A stretch of 64,000 nt of DNA. Origin: JALZVT01 sp964611345. GTDB lineage: Bacteria > Pseudomonadota > Gammaproteobacteria > Pseudomonadales > Azotimanducaceae. Positions 44,720-53,610 of this stretch are shown here, one piece after another. The stretch covers positions 6,781 through 70,780 of the forward strand of contig CAZSYU010000011.1 in assembly GCA_964611345.1 (NCBI GenBank), written 5' to 3'. Every line of letters starts with the position of its first letter. Position 1 is the stretch's first letter. The position numbers and the translations under genes are program-made. The notes beneath the pieces were generated by a model. It made no database searches, had not been told where the DNA came from, and worked only from the letters and a program-made list of their open reading frames with translations.

Positions 44720-45598
44720 ATGAGAAGCCTGCCCCGTGCTGTCATGACAGCCTGGTTGCTGGTAACCGGGAGCGTGGTTAGTGCCGCAGACCAGGTCTCT
44801 GAACCTGGACTTTTCCTCGCCGACATTGAGGTAACTTCGGGTGCATTGTCTGCGCCAGTCGCAAGAGATGCGTCACTCTCACTGGATCTGCACAGTGCCG
44901 ATGTCGATGATTTACGCGCAAGGCTTGGCGCGGTCGCGCAGTTAGATGTGATGAGCGCAACGCCTGAAGCACTGCGAGTGCGCATTGCGCCCGGTGCGCA
45001 CTTCACTCAGGCGCCAAGCGAACGCGAGCACAGGGCGAGTTGGGTGATAGATTACGATCAACCCTCCGTTATCGCGTTGAGTAATCGCTGGCGGGAACAG
45101 AACCCGGCCGCATCAACAGCAGTAAGCACGGCGCCGGCAACTGTTTCCGAGCTGCAGGCTCTGATTGCCTATACGGGTGAGCAAATCATTGATCCTAATT
45201 ATCGTAACGGGATGCTCATTGCCTCGCAGGTTGCCCGCCGCCGAGAAGGCGATTGCACCGAGTATGGTGTGCTTCAAGCGGCACTCGCACGCAGCGAGGG
45301 TTACGCCGCGCGATTGGTGTTTGGTTTGCTAATGCTCGCTGTGAACGATGAGCTGCTTGGCTATGGACATGCCTGGGCAGAGATTTACTACGAAGGCGCG
45401 TGGCATGTTGCTGATGCCACCCAGCCCACATTGCAGCCTGAAGTGCAGGGCGTTTGGCATCTACCCATCAGCCTGTTCGAGAACGAAAGTCCGAGCCACG
45501 TATTGGAGCTTGTGGAATTTGCCAACGTGCGGCCCAACTCGGTGACCTTGGTTGGCACTGGTGGCGTAGAGGACGCAACAACGCAAGTGCATGACTAG
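44720..45598 (+). CDS. Exported transglutaminase-like protein
   Basis: This 292-residue protein with a signal peptide (VMTAWLLVTGSVVSAA) contains a transglutaminase-like core with the Cys-His-Asp triad: C179 (REGDCTEY), H217 (YGHAWAE) and D232 (HVADAT). Bacterial members act as peptidases, amidases or crosslinkers. The start codon directly follows the previous stop with no gap. The stop overlaps the convergent phoD-like gene by 4 bp (CTAG). Confidence 0.88.
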   Translation: MRSLPRAVMTAWLLVTGSVVSAADQVSEPGLFLADIEVTSGALSAPVARDASLSLDLHSADVDDLRARLGAVAQLDVMSATPEALRVRIAPGAHFTQAPSEREHRASWVIDYDQPSVIALSNRWREQNPAASTAVSTAPATVSELQALIAYTGEQIIDPNYRNGMLIASQVARRREGDCTEYGVLQAALARSEGYAARLVFGLLMLAVNDELLGYGHAWAEIYYEGAWHVADATQPTLQPEVQGVWHLPISLFENESPSHVLELVEFANVRPNSVTLVGTGGVEDATTQVHD

Positions 45599-47145
45599 CT
45601 GGTCAATTGATTCGACCCACTAACGCTTTCCACGGCTTTACCGAGTTTAACTGCGCTTGAGCGCTGGTTCCGCGGCCCGGTAAAGTACCACTCGGCACGC
45701 GCCCGTTTGGCGTTCAAATCAACAATCAGATAACCATTGTCGAGACCGTTGGCGTACTTGACGTGCTCGAGTGTGGTGGAGGCAGTTTCTACGAGCTCTT
45801 GCGTGCCTTTGGAGGCGCTTGCCAATGGTGGTGAGCTGACGGCAGGCGTAACCAGCTCGATAGCGGCGCTCTTGGTCTCGTCAACACCTGGCACGTTCAT
45901 GCCCCAGGCGCTGTGCACGTCGCCGCTTAGAATAATCATGTTGTCCAAAGAAGTGTTGTTGACGTGTTCCAGTATACGCCGGCGCGATTCCCGATAACCG
46001 TCCCAACTGTCCGGGTTGAGCACTGAGGTCTTGTTGCTCCACGGGGCGAACACCACCTGTTGGCCAATCACTTTCCATTGCACCGAATCAGTATGGGCGG
46101 CAGTTAAGTGACTAAACAGCCGCTGTTCCTGGACCGGGCCAAGCAGGGTTCGCTCTGGATCGTTCGCGCTCTCCAGATCGTCGCGTGCTCCGGGCTCGTT
46201 GCGGCCTTCAAGACGCGTATCGAGCATGATCAGATCAACGAGGTTGCCGAAACGGAAGTTGCGGAACAGGCCGCTGGGTAACTCACGAATGGGCATCCAT
46301 TCGTAATACGACTTAATGGCCGCAGCTTTGCGAGTGCTCCATTCGCCTTCACCCTTGTCAGGGTCGTGGTTTTGAGCCCCGCCCGTCCAGGAGTTGTTGG
46401 CGCTTTCGTGATCGTCCCAGATCACAATCCACGGATGTCGTGCGTGGGCATCTTGCAAGTCACTTTCAGCTTTGTGCTGGGCGTGTCGGGTGCGGTAGTC
46501 CTCAAGGGTGACAATCTCTTTATCGGGGGCAGGCACGCGGTTTAAGGGCTCCCCATCGCCGTATTGCGTGTTGCCGTATTCGTAGAGGTAGTCGCCCAGT
46601 GACAACACAGCGTACAGGCCGTCCATATCTGCGAGCTGCCGATAGGCATTGAAGTAGCCTTGCGGATAATTTGCACAGGACGTTACTGCAAGTCGTACGC
46701 CTTCGACCTCTTGGGTTGGCAGCGTGCGCGTCTGACCGACCCGAGAGTTGATGCCATTGCTGCTAAATCCGTAGTAGTAGGTTGTATCTGGTTGCAATCC
46801 GGCGGCGTCTACCTTGACACAGTAATCGTGCGTAGCTTCGGCTTGCACGCTGCCACTGGCTACAGGGTTGTCGCCGTTGCGATTTTCACTTGCCCACCAG
46901 GCAACGCTAACTGCACTTTGGCTAGCGATCGATGGGTTGTCGGTTACTCGTGTCCAGAGGATGACCCGGTCGGCGAGCGGGTCGCCGCTGGCCACGCCGT
47001 GGGCAAACTCTGTCGTTGTGCTGTTGGCTGTGCTGGCTGTGTTAGTTGTGATCGTTGGGTTGGTCTCGCAACCGCTCAGTGCGGTTAGTGTGCCAACGCT
47101 CGTCGATGCGATAGCGCCAGAAGTAATAAATTCTCGTCTGTCCAT
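45595..47145 (-). CDS. phoD: PhoD-like alkaline phosphatase/phosphodiesterase
   Basis: The 516-residue protein has a twin-arginine signal (MDRREFITSGAIASTSVG) leading to a lipobox-like LSGC (C26). Metal-binding motifs of the PhoD family are in order: SCANYPQGYFNAYRQLA, LGDYLYEYGN, WDDHESANNSW, MLDTRLEGRN and SGDVHSAW. These enzymes use Fe3+/Ca2+ to cleave phosphate mono- and diesters, including teichoic-acid and phospholipid headgroups. Upstream by 21 bp on the same strand is a CYP153-like P450 gene. Confidence 0.93.
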   Translation of the reverse strand: MDRREFITSGAIASTSVGTLTALSGCETNPTITTNTASTANSTTTEFAHGVASGDPLADRVILWTRVTDNPSIASQSAVSVAWWASENRNGDNPVASGSVQAEATHDYCVKVDAAGLQPDTTYYYGFSSNGINSRVGQTRTLPTQEVEGVRLAVTSCANYPQGYFNAYRQLADMDGLYAVLSLGDYLYEYGNTQYGDGEPLNRVPAPDKEIVTLEDYRTRHAQHKAESDLQDAHARHPWIVIWDDHESANNSWTGGAQNHDPDKGEGEWSTRKAAAIKSYYEWMPIRELPSGLFRNFRFGNLVDLIMLDTRLEGRNEPGARDDLESANDPERTLLGPVQEQRLFSHLTAAHTDSVQWKVIGQQVVFAPWSNKTSVLNPDSWDGYRESRRRILEHVNNTSLDNMIILSGDVHSAWGMNVPGVDETKSAAIELVTPAVSSPPLASASKGTQELVETASTTLEHVKYANGLDNGYLIVDLNAKRARAEWYFTGPRNQRSSAVKLGKAVESVSGSNQLTS

Positions 47146-47166
47146 GGAGGGATCTCGTTGGTTGTA

Positions 47167-48441
47167 TCAGGCCCGGTGCAATCGCACTGGAATGTCTTTA
47201 ATGCCGCGAATAAAGTTGTTGGGTAGGCGTTCTACATCGCCAACGATTTCGACGTTGCTGAAGCGAGCGGTGATTTCTTCCCACAGTATGCGCAGCTGCA
47301 TTTCTGCCAGGCGGTTGCCCATGCAGCGATGAATGCCAAAGCCAAAGGCGACGTGCTGGCGTGCGTTGGGTCGGTCGATGATAAGTTTGTCTGCGTCAGC
47401 GAAGACGGTTTCGTCGCGATTACCCGACAGATACCACATCAGCACCTTGTCGCCTTCCTTAATGTTCTCTCCGCCCAGAGTGTAGTCGCGTAGGGCCGTG
47501 CGGCGCATATGAATCACCGGAGATTGCCAACGGATCATCTCCGAGACCATGTTTGGGATGAGCCCTGGATTGTTGCGCAGTTTCTGATACTCCTCGGGGA
47601 ACTGATTCAGTCCCAGTACGCCGCCGCTGATGCTGTTGCGGGTGGTGTCGTTGCCGCCAACGATCAACAGAAGAATAGTGCCGAGAAACAGACCCGGGTT
47701 TTCGTTCATGGTGCGTGTCTCTTCACCATGCGCCAACATCGAGATGAGGTCGAACTTCGGTGGCGCCGCCGCTCGTTCCGTCCACAGCTGATAAAACGCG
47801 CCTGCCGCTTCCATTAACTCGGCGTAGCGTTTGTCCATGTCGGTGTCGGTATTGCCGGTGACCTGTGGCACGTCGGTTGTGATATCCGACCAGTAGACCA
47901 GCTTGTGTCGTTCTTCGTAGGGAAAGTCGAACAGGGTGGCGAGCATGCGCCCGGTGAGTTCGATAGACACTTCCTGAACCCAGTTGAACGTTTCTCCCAC
48001 CGGCAGGTTGTCAAGAATGTCGATGGCGCGAGAGCGAATGAGCGGCTCAAACTCGGCGAGATTACGTGGCGCTACCGCGGGGGATACCGTGCGCCGCTGT
48101 GGCCCGTGTCTGGGTTCGTCCAGTTGAATGAAACTCTCACCCTGGAGTTCGTTGGGGTTAGCGGCTGCCGGATCAACAATGGATATGCCGCCAGCTTCGG
48201 AAGAAAACACCCTGTGATTGGTATCGACATCCTTTATGAGGCGGTGGTTAGTCACCGACCAGAAGGCTCCGTTCGGGCTGTCGCTCAAGTGATGTACCGG
48301 GGCTTCGCGGCGGAGCCGGGCGAACCAGGGCTGCCACGAATCGTCGTGAAACAGCTCGGGGCGGCTGACGTCGATCTCCTCGAGCGGCGTTGCGTTAACT
48401 ATGGTTTCAAGTTCGGCTGCACGTTCGGCTTGGGAATTCAT
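47167..48441 (-). CDS. Cytochrome P450, CYP153-like
   Basis: The 424-residue P450 has I-helix motif GGNDTT (262-267), ExxR (E301, R304) and heme loop FGFGIHRCMGNRLAE (Cys373). SIELTGRMLATLFDFPYEERHKLVYWSDITT, SMLAHGEETR and LLLIVGGNDTTRNSISGGVLGLNQFPEEY follow the CYP153 pattern and make it a relative of the P450 at 25196. Probable role: terminal hydroxylation of alkanes, fatty acids or related chains. No ferredoxin or reductase gene is adjacent. It is 21 bp upstream of phoD and likely cotranscribed with it. Confidence 0.92.
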   Translation of the reverse strand: MNSQAERAAELETIVNATPLEEIDVSRPELFHDDSWQPWFARLRREAPVHHLSDSPNGAFWSVTNHRLIKDVDTNHRVFSSEAGGISIVDPAAANPNELQGESFIQLDEPRHGPQRRTVSPAVAPRNLAEFEPLIRSRAIDILDNLPVGETFNWVQEVSIELTGRMLATLFDFPYEERHKLVYWSDITTDVPQVTGNTDTDMDKRYAELMEAAGAFYQLWTERAAAPPKFDLISMLAHGEETRTMNENPGLFLGTILLLIVGGNDTTRNSISGGVLGLNQFPEEYQKLRNNPGLIPNMVSEMIRWQSPVIHMRRTALRDYTLGGENIKEGDKVLMWYLSGNRDETVFADADKLIIDRPNARQHVAFGFGIHRCMGNRLAEMQLRILWEEITARFSNVEIVGDVERLPNNFIRGIKDIPVRLHRA

Positions 48442-48552
48442 AGGGGCTCCCGGGTCATTGTAGAAGGGCTGATTCGTTCTTCTGCGTTTCTTTTTAACAG
48501 ACTCGGGGGGAGGCGTCTTGGGTGTTGTGCGGCTGGGTTGCTACAGCGGTTG

Positions 48553-49176
48553 CTATTCTGGCGCCAAAACGAGGGTGAGTGCGCCTTGCAGCTTTGCGCT
48601 CGGGTCGATGCCTTTAGTATTCATGCGAATAGACAGGCGCGCGTTATTGTCTGTGCAACCCCGGGTACCGCTGCCGGCTAAACTGGTAAGCGCTTCGCCC
48701 ATCGTCAGCGGCCGAGACCGACCATTACCCTCACTGTAAGCCACCTCAAAAGGCAGGCTTTGGTGACCGTCTGTGGCCTCGAACCTGCCATTGGTGCCGT
48801 TACCCACTGCGGATAGGGTGTATTGACCAGAGGCGAGGCCAGAGACACAGGCTGAGCTAGCGCCGCTTAGACCGCCCCGGCCATCGGGCTGCAGCGCGGG
48901 ACTGCGCAGGCCGTTGACGTCGAGGCGTTCGGGTATCACCAGCCCGACATTGAGGGATGCGCTGGAAGTGCCACCGCCTGTTGCGGTGACTCCGTCGGTG
49001 GCTGCACTCGCGCTCGTACTGCCCATGGCCAACATAAGCACAATGCTTGCGTAGGTGGTCGGAGAGGGGTTGCTACTGCGCGCCGGGCGGGGACAGGCTT
49101 TGCGCGGGCGTGCGTCTTTCCCAGTATCGGTATCTGGGCAGAGTGCGAGCAAGTGCTGAGCAAAAGTACGAGCCAT
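48553..49176 (-). CDS. Pilin-like exported protein
   Basis: This 207-residue protein has a long basic N-terminal region followed by a hydrophobic segment (TYASIVLMLAMGSTSASAA) as a signal peptide. The mature part starts with a strand-like ASLNVGLVIPERLDV, resembling the opening of the pilin-like proteins at 52298 and 54408 (IIPQILYF, VVPQILIF). It has a Cys pair (SSACVSG, RGCTDN) and ends in GALTLVLAPE. It could be a minor subunit or adhesin for the nearby chaperone locus, which is inference. Confidence 0.6.
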   Translation of the reverse strand: MARTFAQHLLALCPDTDTGKDARPRKACPRPARSSNPSPTTYASIVLMLAMGSTSASAATDGVTATGGGTSSASLNVGLVIPERLDVNGLRSPALQPDGRGGLSGASSACVSGLASGQYTLSAVGNGTNGRFEATDGHQSLPFEVAYSEGNGRSRPLTMGEALTSLAGSGTRGCTDNNARLSIRMNTKGIDPSAKLQGALTLVLAPE

Positions 49177-49273
49177 GGATGCAGGTTAACGTTCTGCGGC
49201 GTAAATGGGCACAGGCAATGCGTAAACAGGCGGTAAGCGGAATCCCAACTCCTGTTACATCGCCTTACAAATG

Positions 49274-50776
49274 CTATTCGGGGTGGGTCAGCGCAGCCGG
49301 CAGATAGTCGAGGTTCCAGCGCGTGGCCTCTTCGTAGGCGGCGGCTATCTGCAGCGCTGCAAAATCCGCATAGCGTTTGCTGATGATCTGTAAACCCATC
49401 GGTAAGCCACCAGGTAACGTGCTGCTGAAGCCAGCGGGTACGTTAATTACTGGGCAGCCAGACAATGTGCCGATGATGACGACTTCCATCCAGCGGTGAT
49501 AGGTATCCATGGCAGTGCCTGCAATCGAGTCTGGCCAATGGGTTTCGACGGTAAAAGGAAACACCTGGGCGCTGGGCAGTACTAAAAAGTCGTAGCGCTC
49601 GAACAGTGTTTGCATGGCGTGATACAAAGCGGCTCGCTGGGTTGACGCTTTGCTGACATCGTCGGCGGTTAGTGCCTCGCCGTGGCTTGTCTCCCAGCGC
49701 AGTTCGGGCTTTAGTTGCTCGCGTAAGCCTGGCTTGGAGTACAGGGGCAGGGTCTTTTTCCGCACCAACCAGTGACGGAACGTTAGCCAGGTTTGCCACA
49801 GGTCTGGCATTGAATGGTCGAGCGTTGTCTCTTCCACCGTGCAGCCGATGGTTTGAAATCCTGTCAGGGCGTGTTCACAGAGCTCGATGACTCCCGCTTC
49901 CATGGGGAGGTAGCCACCCAGGTTACCCAGCCAGCCGATGCGGGTGCCGTTCCAGTCCTTTGTTAATGGTTGGGTAAACTGCGCCGGATCGATGGGTAGT
50001 GAGGTGGGGGAAGCGGGCGAATGACCTGCCATTATTGCTAGCAGCATCGCTGTGTCGGGCACGTTGCGGCCCATGGGTCCGTTACAAGGTAGTTCTTCGA
50101 TGTAACTGTCCGCAAGCGGAACCAGGCCCGGCGTTGGCCGAAAGCCGATCACGTTGTTGAACGCCGCGGGATTGCGCAAAGAGCCCATAAAATCGCCGCC
50201 ATCAGCAACCGGCAACATGCGCATGGCCAGGCCAACAGCCGCGCCGCCACTGCTGCCGCCCGCAGACTTGCTGTGATCAAAAGCGTTGCGTGTTGGTCCA
50301 AACACCGGGTTGTAAGTGTGGGACCCCAGGCCAAACTCGGGCACATTGGTTTTACCGATGACAATTGCGCCTGCTTGCTTTATACGCGCGACATGAATGC
50401 TGTCACTGGGGGCAACATAGTCCTTAAAAATTGGCGAGCCGTGACTGGTTATAAGCCCCTCTGCGTCTGCAAGGTCTTTAACGGCATGTGGAAATCCATG
50501 GAGAAAACCTTCTGAGCCACGCGTTGCCAGTGCGATGTCTTTCTGCTGCGCCTCATCAATCAGTTGCTCTTGTTCGCGGAGCGATACCAGGGCGTTCACC
50601 TGTGGATTGTAGGTGTCTATCTGTTCGAGATAGGCCCGCATAACCTCCACGCACGAAAAGTCTCTTTGATGTATGCCAGCAGAGAGTTCTCGAGCGCTAA
50701 ACGCGACGATCTCTGAGTTCTTGTTGGTCGAACTTGAGTGCGACGAAGGTTGCTTCACATCAGTTTCCGAAGTCAT
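49274..50776 (-). CDS. Amidase signature family amidase
   Basis: The 500-residue enzyme has the Ser-cisSer-Lys triad: K100 (HAVKDLAD), S175 (SAGGSSGGAA) and nucleophile S199 (GGDFMGSLRNPA). The spacing of 75 and 24 residues is the same as in fatty acid amide hydrolase. No signal peptide is seen. Members hydrolyse a wide range of amides, including fatty acid amides. It is on the minus strand between the pilin-like gene at 48553 and the divergent GST gene at 50884. Confidence 0.92.
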   Translation of the reverse strand: MTSETDVKQPSSHSSSTNKNSEIVAFSARELSAGIHQRDFSCVEVMRAYLEQIDTYNPQVNALVSLREQEQLIDEAQQKDIALATRGSEGFLHGFPHAVKDLADAEGLITSHGSPIFKDYVAPSDSIHVARIKQAGAIVIGKTNVPEFGLGSHTYNPVFGPTRNAFDHSKSAGGSSGGAAVGLAMRMLPVADGGDFMGSLRNPAAFNNVIGFRPTPGLVPLADSYIEELPCNGPMGRNVPDTAMLLAIMAGHSPASPTSLPIDPAQFTQPLTKDWNGTRIGWLGNLGGYLPMEAGVIELCEHALTGFQTIGCTVEETTLDHSMPDLWQTWLTFRHWLVRKKTLPLYSKPGLREQLKPELRWETSHGEALTADDVSKASTQRAALYHAMQTLFERYDFLVLPSAQVFPFTVETHWPDSIAGTAMDTYHRWMEVVIIGTLSGCPVINVPAGFSSTLPGGLPMGLQIISKRYADFAALQIAAAYEEATRWNLDYLPAALTHPE

Positions 50777-50883
50777 AACCTGAGTGGTCTTAAGCCTACC
50801 GTATATGGCATAGGTTCAGCTTGAAGAATTTCGCGCGCTGATTCAGGATCAAGCAGATAGGAAGGAAATAACGGGAGACAAGC

Positions 50884-51504
50884 ATGATCAATTTGTATGG
50901 TTTACGCATGAGCAATTACTACAGCCTGGTGAAGGCGCTCATGATCGAGAAAGGCGTAGAGTTCGAAGAGGTGAAGGCGCCACCCACCCAGGAAGAAGAC
51001 AATCTTGAGCGCAGCCCGATGGGCAAAATGCCGTCGATCGGTGTTGATGGCCGCTATCTGTCGGAATCCCTCGCGATTGCGCAGTATCTTGAGCAGATCG
51101 CGCCGACACCCGCGCTCTTACCCAGCGATCCGCTCGAGGCAGCAAAGGTCATGGAGTTGGTGTGCCACGTAAAGCTGGATCTAGAGCTGGTAGCGCGCCG
51201 GTGTTTGCCAGAATTGCTGTTCAATAAGCCGGTGAGTGATGAAACCAAAACCAGCACCAAGGCCGACCTCGTTCGCGGCATGCAGGCGCTCGAACGGATT
51301 CTTGTCGCCGGTCCTTACGCGGCGGGTACAGATGTTAGCCTTGCAGACTTTTATGTTTATTTCAGCTTTGGGCTGGTGAACGGCATTGCTGGCCAGTTGT
51401 TAGGCATGGATTTAATGGCGGATCATCCCCGTGTGCAGGGCGTCATCGACCTAATGGCACAGCACCCAAGCGTTGCGCGCGTAGAGACGGAGAAAGCGGC
51501 ATGA
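50884..51504 (+). CDS. Glutathione S-transferase family protein
   Basis: The 206-residue protein has a GST N-terminal domain (INLYGLRMSNYYSLVKALMIEKGVEFEEVKAPP, then RSPMGKMPSIGVDGRYLSESLAIAQYLEQ with cis-Pro and Glu-Ser). The C-terminal helical domain has GTDVSLADFYVYFSF. The ATG has an upstream GGAAGGAAA-like purine stretch. The stop overlaps the start of the downstream SDR gene by 4 bp, so the two are coupled. Confidence 0.92.
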   Translation: MINLYGLRMSNYYSLVKALMIEKGVEFEEVKAPPTQEEDNLERSPMGKMPSIGVDGRYLSESLAIAQYLEQIAPTPALLPSDPLEAAKVMELVCHVKLDLELVARRCLPELLFNKPVSDETKTSTKADLVRGMQALERILVAGPYAAGTDVSLADFYVYFSFGLVNGIAGQLLGMDLMADHPRVQGVIDLMAQHPSVARVETEKAA

Positions 51505-52268
51505 GCAAGCCTGTTTGTCTGGTGATTGGCGCGGGTGCAGGTATTGGTGGCACCGTTGGAGCGCACTTTGCGAGGCATGGGTATCACGCCTGTTTGGCGC
51601 GCCGCAGTAACGCCGAAGGGCTTAACACGCTGGTCGGCAACATAGAGGCCGAGGGCGGCTCCGCCAGTGGTTACATGCTCAATGCCGTAGAGCCGGACAG
51701 TATTGAGCAGTTAGTTACGTCGATTGAGTCTGAGGTGGGTGCGATTGAAGTGGTCGTGTTTAACCTGGGCGCGCAGATTGGCGATCGGGCACTTGCGGAC
51801 ACGACCTACAAGGCGTTTGAAATGGGTTGGCGGATGGCCACCTTTGGCTTGTTTCGGGTTGCGCAGTCGGTGTGCCCGCTGATGGTTGAGCGCGGCAAGG
51901 GCACTATTTTGGTCACCTCGGCAACCGCCGCGGTCCGTGGTAACGCAGGGCAGCATTCCCACGCGGCAGCAATGGGTGGCCGACGTATGCTGTGTCAGAG
52001 TTTGAATGCGGAGTTCTCGAGCAAAGGCATTCATGTGGCGCACATTGTGGTCGACGGAGCGGTTGATGCCCCCGACACACTCGGCAAAATGCTGGGCGCC
52101 GAACGTTTTCAGGAGTTGCGCGAAACGCGCGGCATGGAGCATGACGGGTTGATGCTGCCGGCCAAGATCGCCGAAACCTACTTTCATATCGCCCAGCAGC
52201 ATCGATCGGTGTGGACGTTCGAAACGGATCTGCGGTCGTTTTCTGATAGGCCTTGGTGGAACCACTAG
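51501..52268 (+). CDS. SDR-family protein lacking the canonical YxxxK
   Basis: The 255-residue Rossmann protein has the SDR nucleotide motif GAGAGIG (residues 10-16) and NLGAQIG in place of NNAG. Ser in the LVTSATAA segment is kept, but the YxxxK motif is replaced by HAAAM (H154, M158) in SHAAAMGGRR. Classical SDR chemistry is therefore doubtful; it may be a non-catalytic or differently acting branch. It is coupled by a 4-bp overlap to the GST gene. A 19-bp tandem duplication spans its stop codon. Confidence 0.8.
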   Translation: MSKPVCLVIGAGAGIGGTVGAHFARHGYHACLARRSNAEGLNTLVGNIEAEGGSASGYMLNAVEPDSIEQLVTSIESEVGAIEVVVFNLGAQIGDRALADTTYKAFEMGWRMATFGLFRVAQSVCPLMVERGKGTILVTSATAAVRGNAGQHSHAAAMGGRRMLCQSLNAEFSSKGIHVAHIVVDGAVDAPDTLGKMLGAERFQELRETRGMEHDGLMLPAKIAETYFHIAQQHRSVWTFETDLRSFSDRPWWNH

Positions 52269-52297
52269 TAAAGGGTGGAACCACTAGTAAAGGGTGG
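52255..52297. repeat. 19-bp tandem duplication spanning a stop codon
   Basis: The unit GGTGGAACCACTAGTAAAG occurs at 52255-52273 and 52274-52292, followed by a third partial copy (GGTGG, 52293-52297). The SDR stop (TAG, 52266-52268) lies in the first copy. The repeat ends directly at the stop of the convergent pilin-like gene. Confidence 0.95.
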
Positions 52298-52927
52298 TTA
52301 CGGCGACGACACCGTATATCTTACGCGCCCCTCGTAGGTACCGGCGCTGGGAATCGTGTTGTTCTCGTAGGTAAAGGTCCAGGTGGTATTTCTGCGTACC
52401 ACCCGGCCACCAAACAGGTTGCCAGTAATTGGTACCGAGATAGCGTTGTTTGCTCCAGCATTTTGCAGCACGGGCGCCGGTAGGCCAGCGGCATCTGCAC
52501 TGACAACGTTTATCTCATCGAACGGGATAAAGTTGCCATTGCCATCATCCAGGCCCTGGGAGTTCGACAGGTCGTAGCTGAGATTTAGTGTACCCATGTT
52601 GCCGTAAATGCTCACTGGTACCACGCCGCCGCTAAGTGCTGCGATTGGTGAGCCATCACCGACAGGCGGTGGCACCGTGCCGGAGAAACTCTGATTGTTG
52701 CCAAGGCTGGTCGCTCCGCCACTCACTCTGAATTTCAACTGCTCAATGGCGGTTCCACCGATCCGAAAATACAGAATTTGGGGAATAATGACCCGATGCC
52801 GTAGATCGACACTCACGTTAAACCCACCAGCGGCGTTGTTGTCCGTGGATTGCCCCGCATTGGGTTGCTCGCCAATAACGAGTGCCAGCGCGCAGACCAT
52901 CATCATGCTGACATGGCGGAGTTTCAC
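52298..52927 (-). CDS. Pilin-like exported protein
   Basis: The 209-residue protein has a signal peptide (LRHVSMMMVCALALVIGEQPNA) and a beta-rich mature domain starting NVSVDLRHRVIIPQILYFRIGG and ending WTFTYENNTIPSAGTYEGRVRYTVSSP. Both ends are shared with the protein at 54408, so the two are paralogous subunits. The C-terminal alternating hydrophobic strand is what a PapD-like chaperone would be expected to complement. It is last in the operon, with its ATG overlapping the previous stop (52924-52927). Confidence 0.75.
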   Translation of the reverse strand: MKLRHVSMMMVCALALVIGEQPNAGQSTDNNAAGGFNVSVDLRHRVIIPQILYFRIGGTAIEQLKFRVSGGATSLGNNQSFSGTVPPPVGDGSPIAALSGGVVPVSIYGNMGTLNLSYDLSNSQGLDDGNGNFIPFDEINVVSADAAGLPAPVLQNAGANNAISVPITGNLFGGRVVRRNTTWTFTYENNTIPSAGTYEGRVRYTVSSP

Positions 52928-53610
52928 TGATTGATCGCCTCAGCGCTTAGAGTCATCGTACCTTGATAGGTGCCCGCCGGCAGTAAAAACGCGTTGTCAT
53001 ACAGATACTGATTGTAGTTGCGATGTCGAGTATCCGTACCATTGGTGGCTGGATTGGTATCGGTGATTATCTGCAAGATCTGATTAGCGCTGCCGTCGTA
53101 CTGAGTGACGGCATTTAGCGTGTCATTGTCCCGCGTGTTCCAGCTTATGGTGGTTAGGCTAATGGATTCGCCGCCACAGCTCGCGGCTGTGGTGCAATTC
53201 ATAGTTGCAGTGGAGTTCATGGTGAATGTGCCCACCGTGGTAGTCGCGCCGTTTCTGGCGTTGAGATCGGCAACGACGCGCACTGAGAACACACCAATGC
53301 CGCCGGTGACCGCGTTGGTGCTTATGGCTTCGGGTTGCGCAGTGACGCCTGGCAGGCCACCCATCTCCGCGGGCAGACCGGCCTCGTAGATTACGGTGTT
53401 GACTCCGTTAACCACGTTGTCGCCCAGTCGAAGCCGGATTACTGACGTGCTTCGATTGAGAATCTCGGCAACGGCTGCCTGGGTTACGCAGGCGAGTGAA
53501 ACAACACAGATTAGGTTAGCGAGCGTGCGGCGCCGCGGAGAATCATCGCTCGGCGATAATGCCTTGTGTTGGCGATAGGATCTGCTGGTCGACTGTGATT
53601 GTTTGGCCAT
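52924..53610 (-). CDS. Pilin-like exported protein
   Basis: This 228-residue protein has a basic leader, a signal peptide (RTLANLICVVSLACVTQAAVA) and a beta-rich domain with NRSTSVIRLRLGDNVVNGVNTVIYEAGLP. It has a Cys pair in MNCTTAASCGGES and a C-terminal LLPAGTYQGTMTLSAEAINQ, related to the end of the other two subunits. The ATG at 53610 lies 68 bp inside the chaperone gene; no later ATG keeps the signal peptide. It is coupled to the next gene by a 4-bp overlap. It is probably a second, divergent subunit or tip protein. Confidence 0.72.
   Translation of the reverse strand: MAKQSQSTSRSYRQHKALSPSDDSPRRRTLANLICVVSLACVTQAAVAEILNRSTSVIRLRLGDNVVNGVNTVIYEAGLPAEMGGLPGVTAQPEAISTNAVTGGIGVFSVRVVADLNARNGATTTVGTFTMNSTATMNCTTAASCGGESISLTTISWNTRDNDTLNAVTQYDGSANQILQIITDTNPATNGTDTRHRNYNQYLYDNAFLLPAGTYQGTMTLSAEAINQ

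Noticed and set aside
50800..50820. CCTA...TAGG dyad upstream of the GST gene as an operator
   Set aside because: The symmetric match is only about four bases per arm and could be chance.
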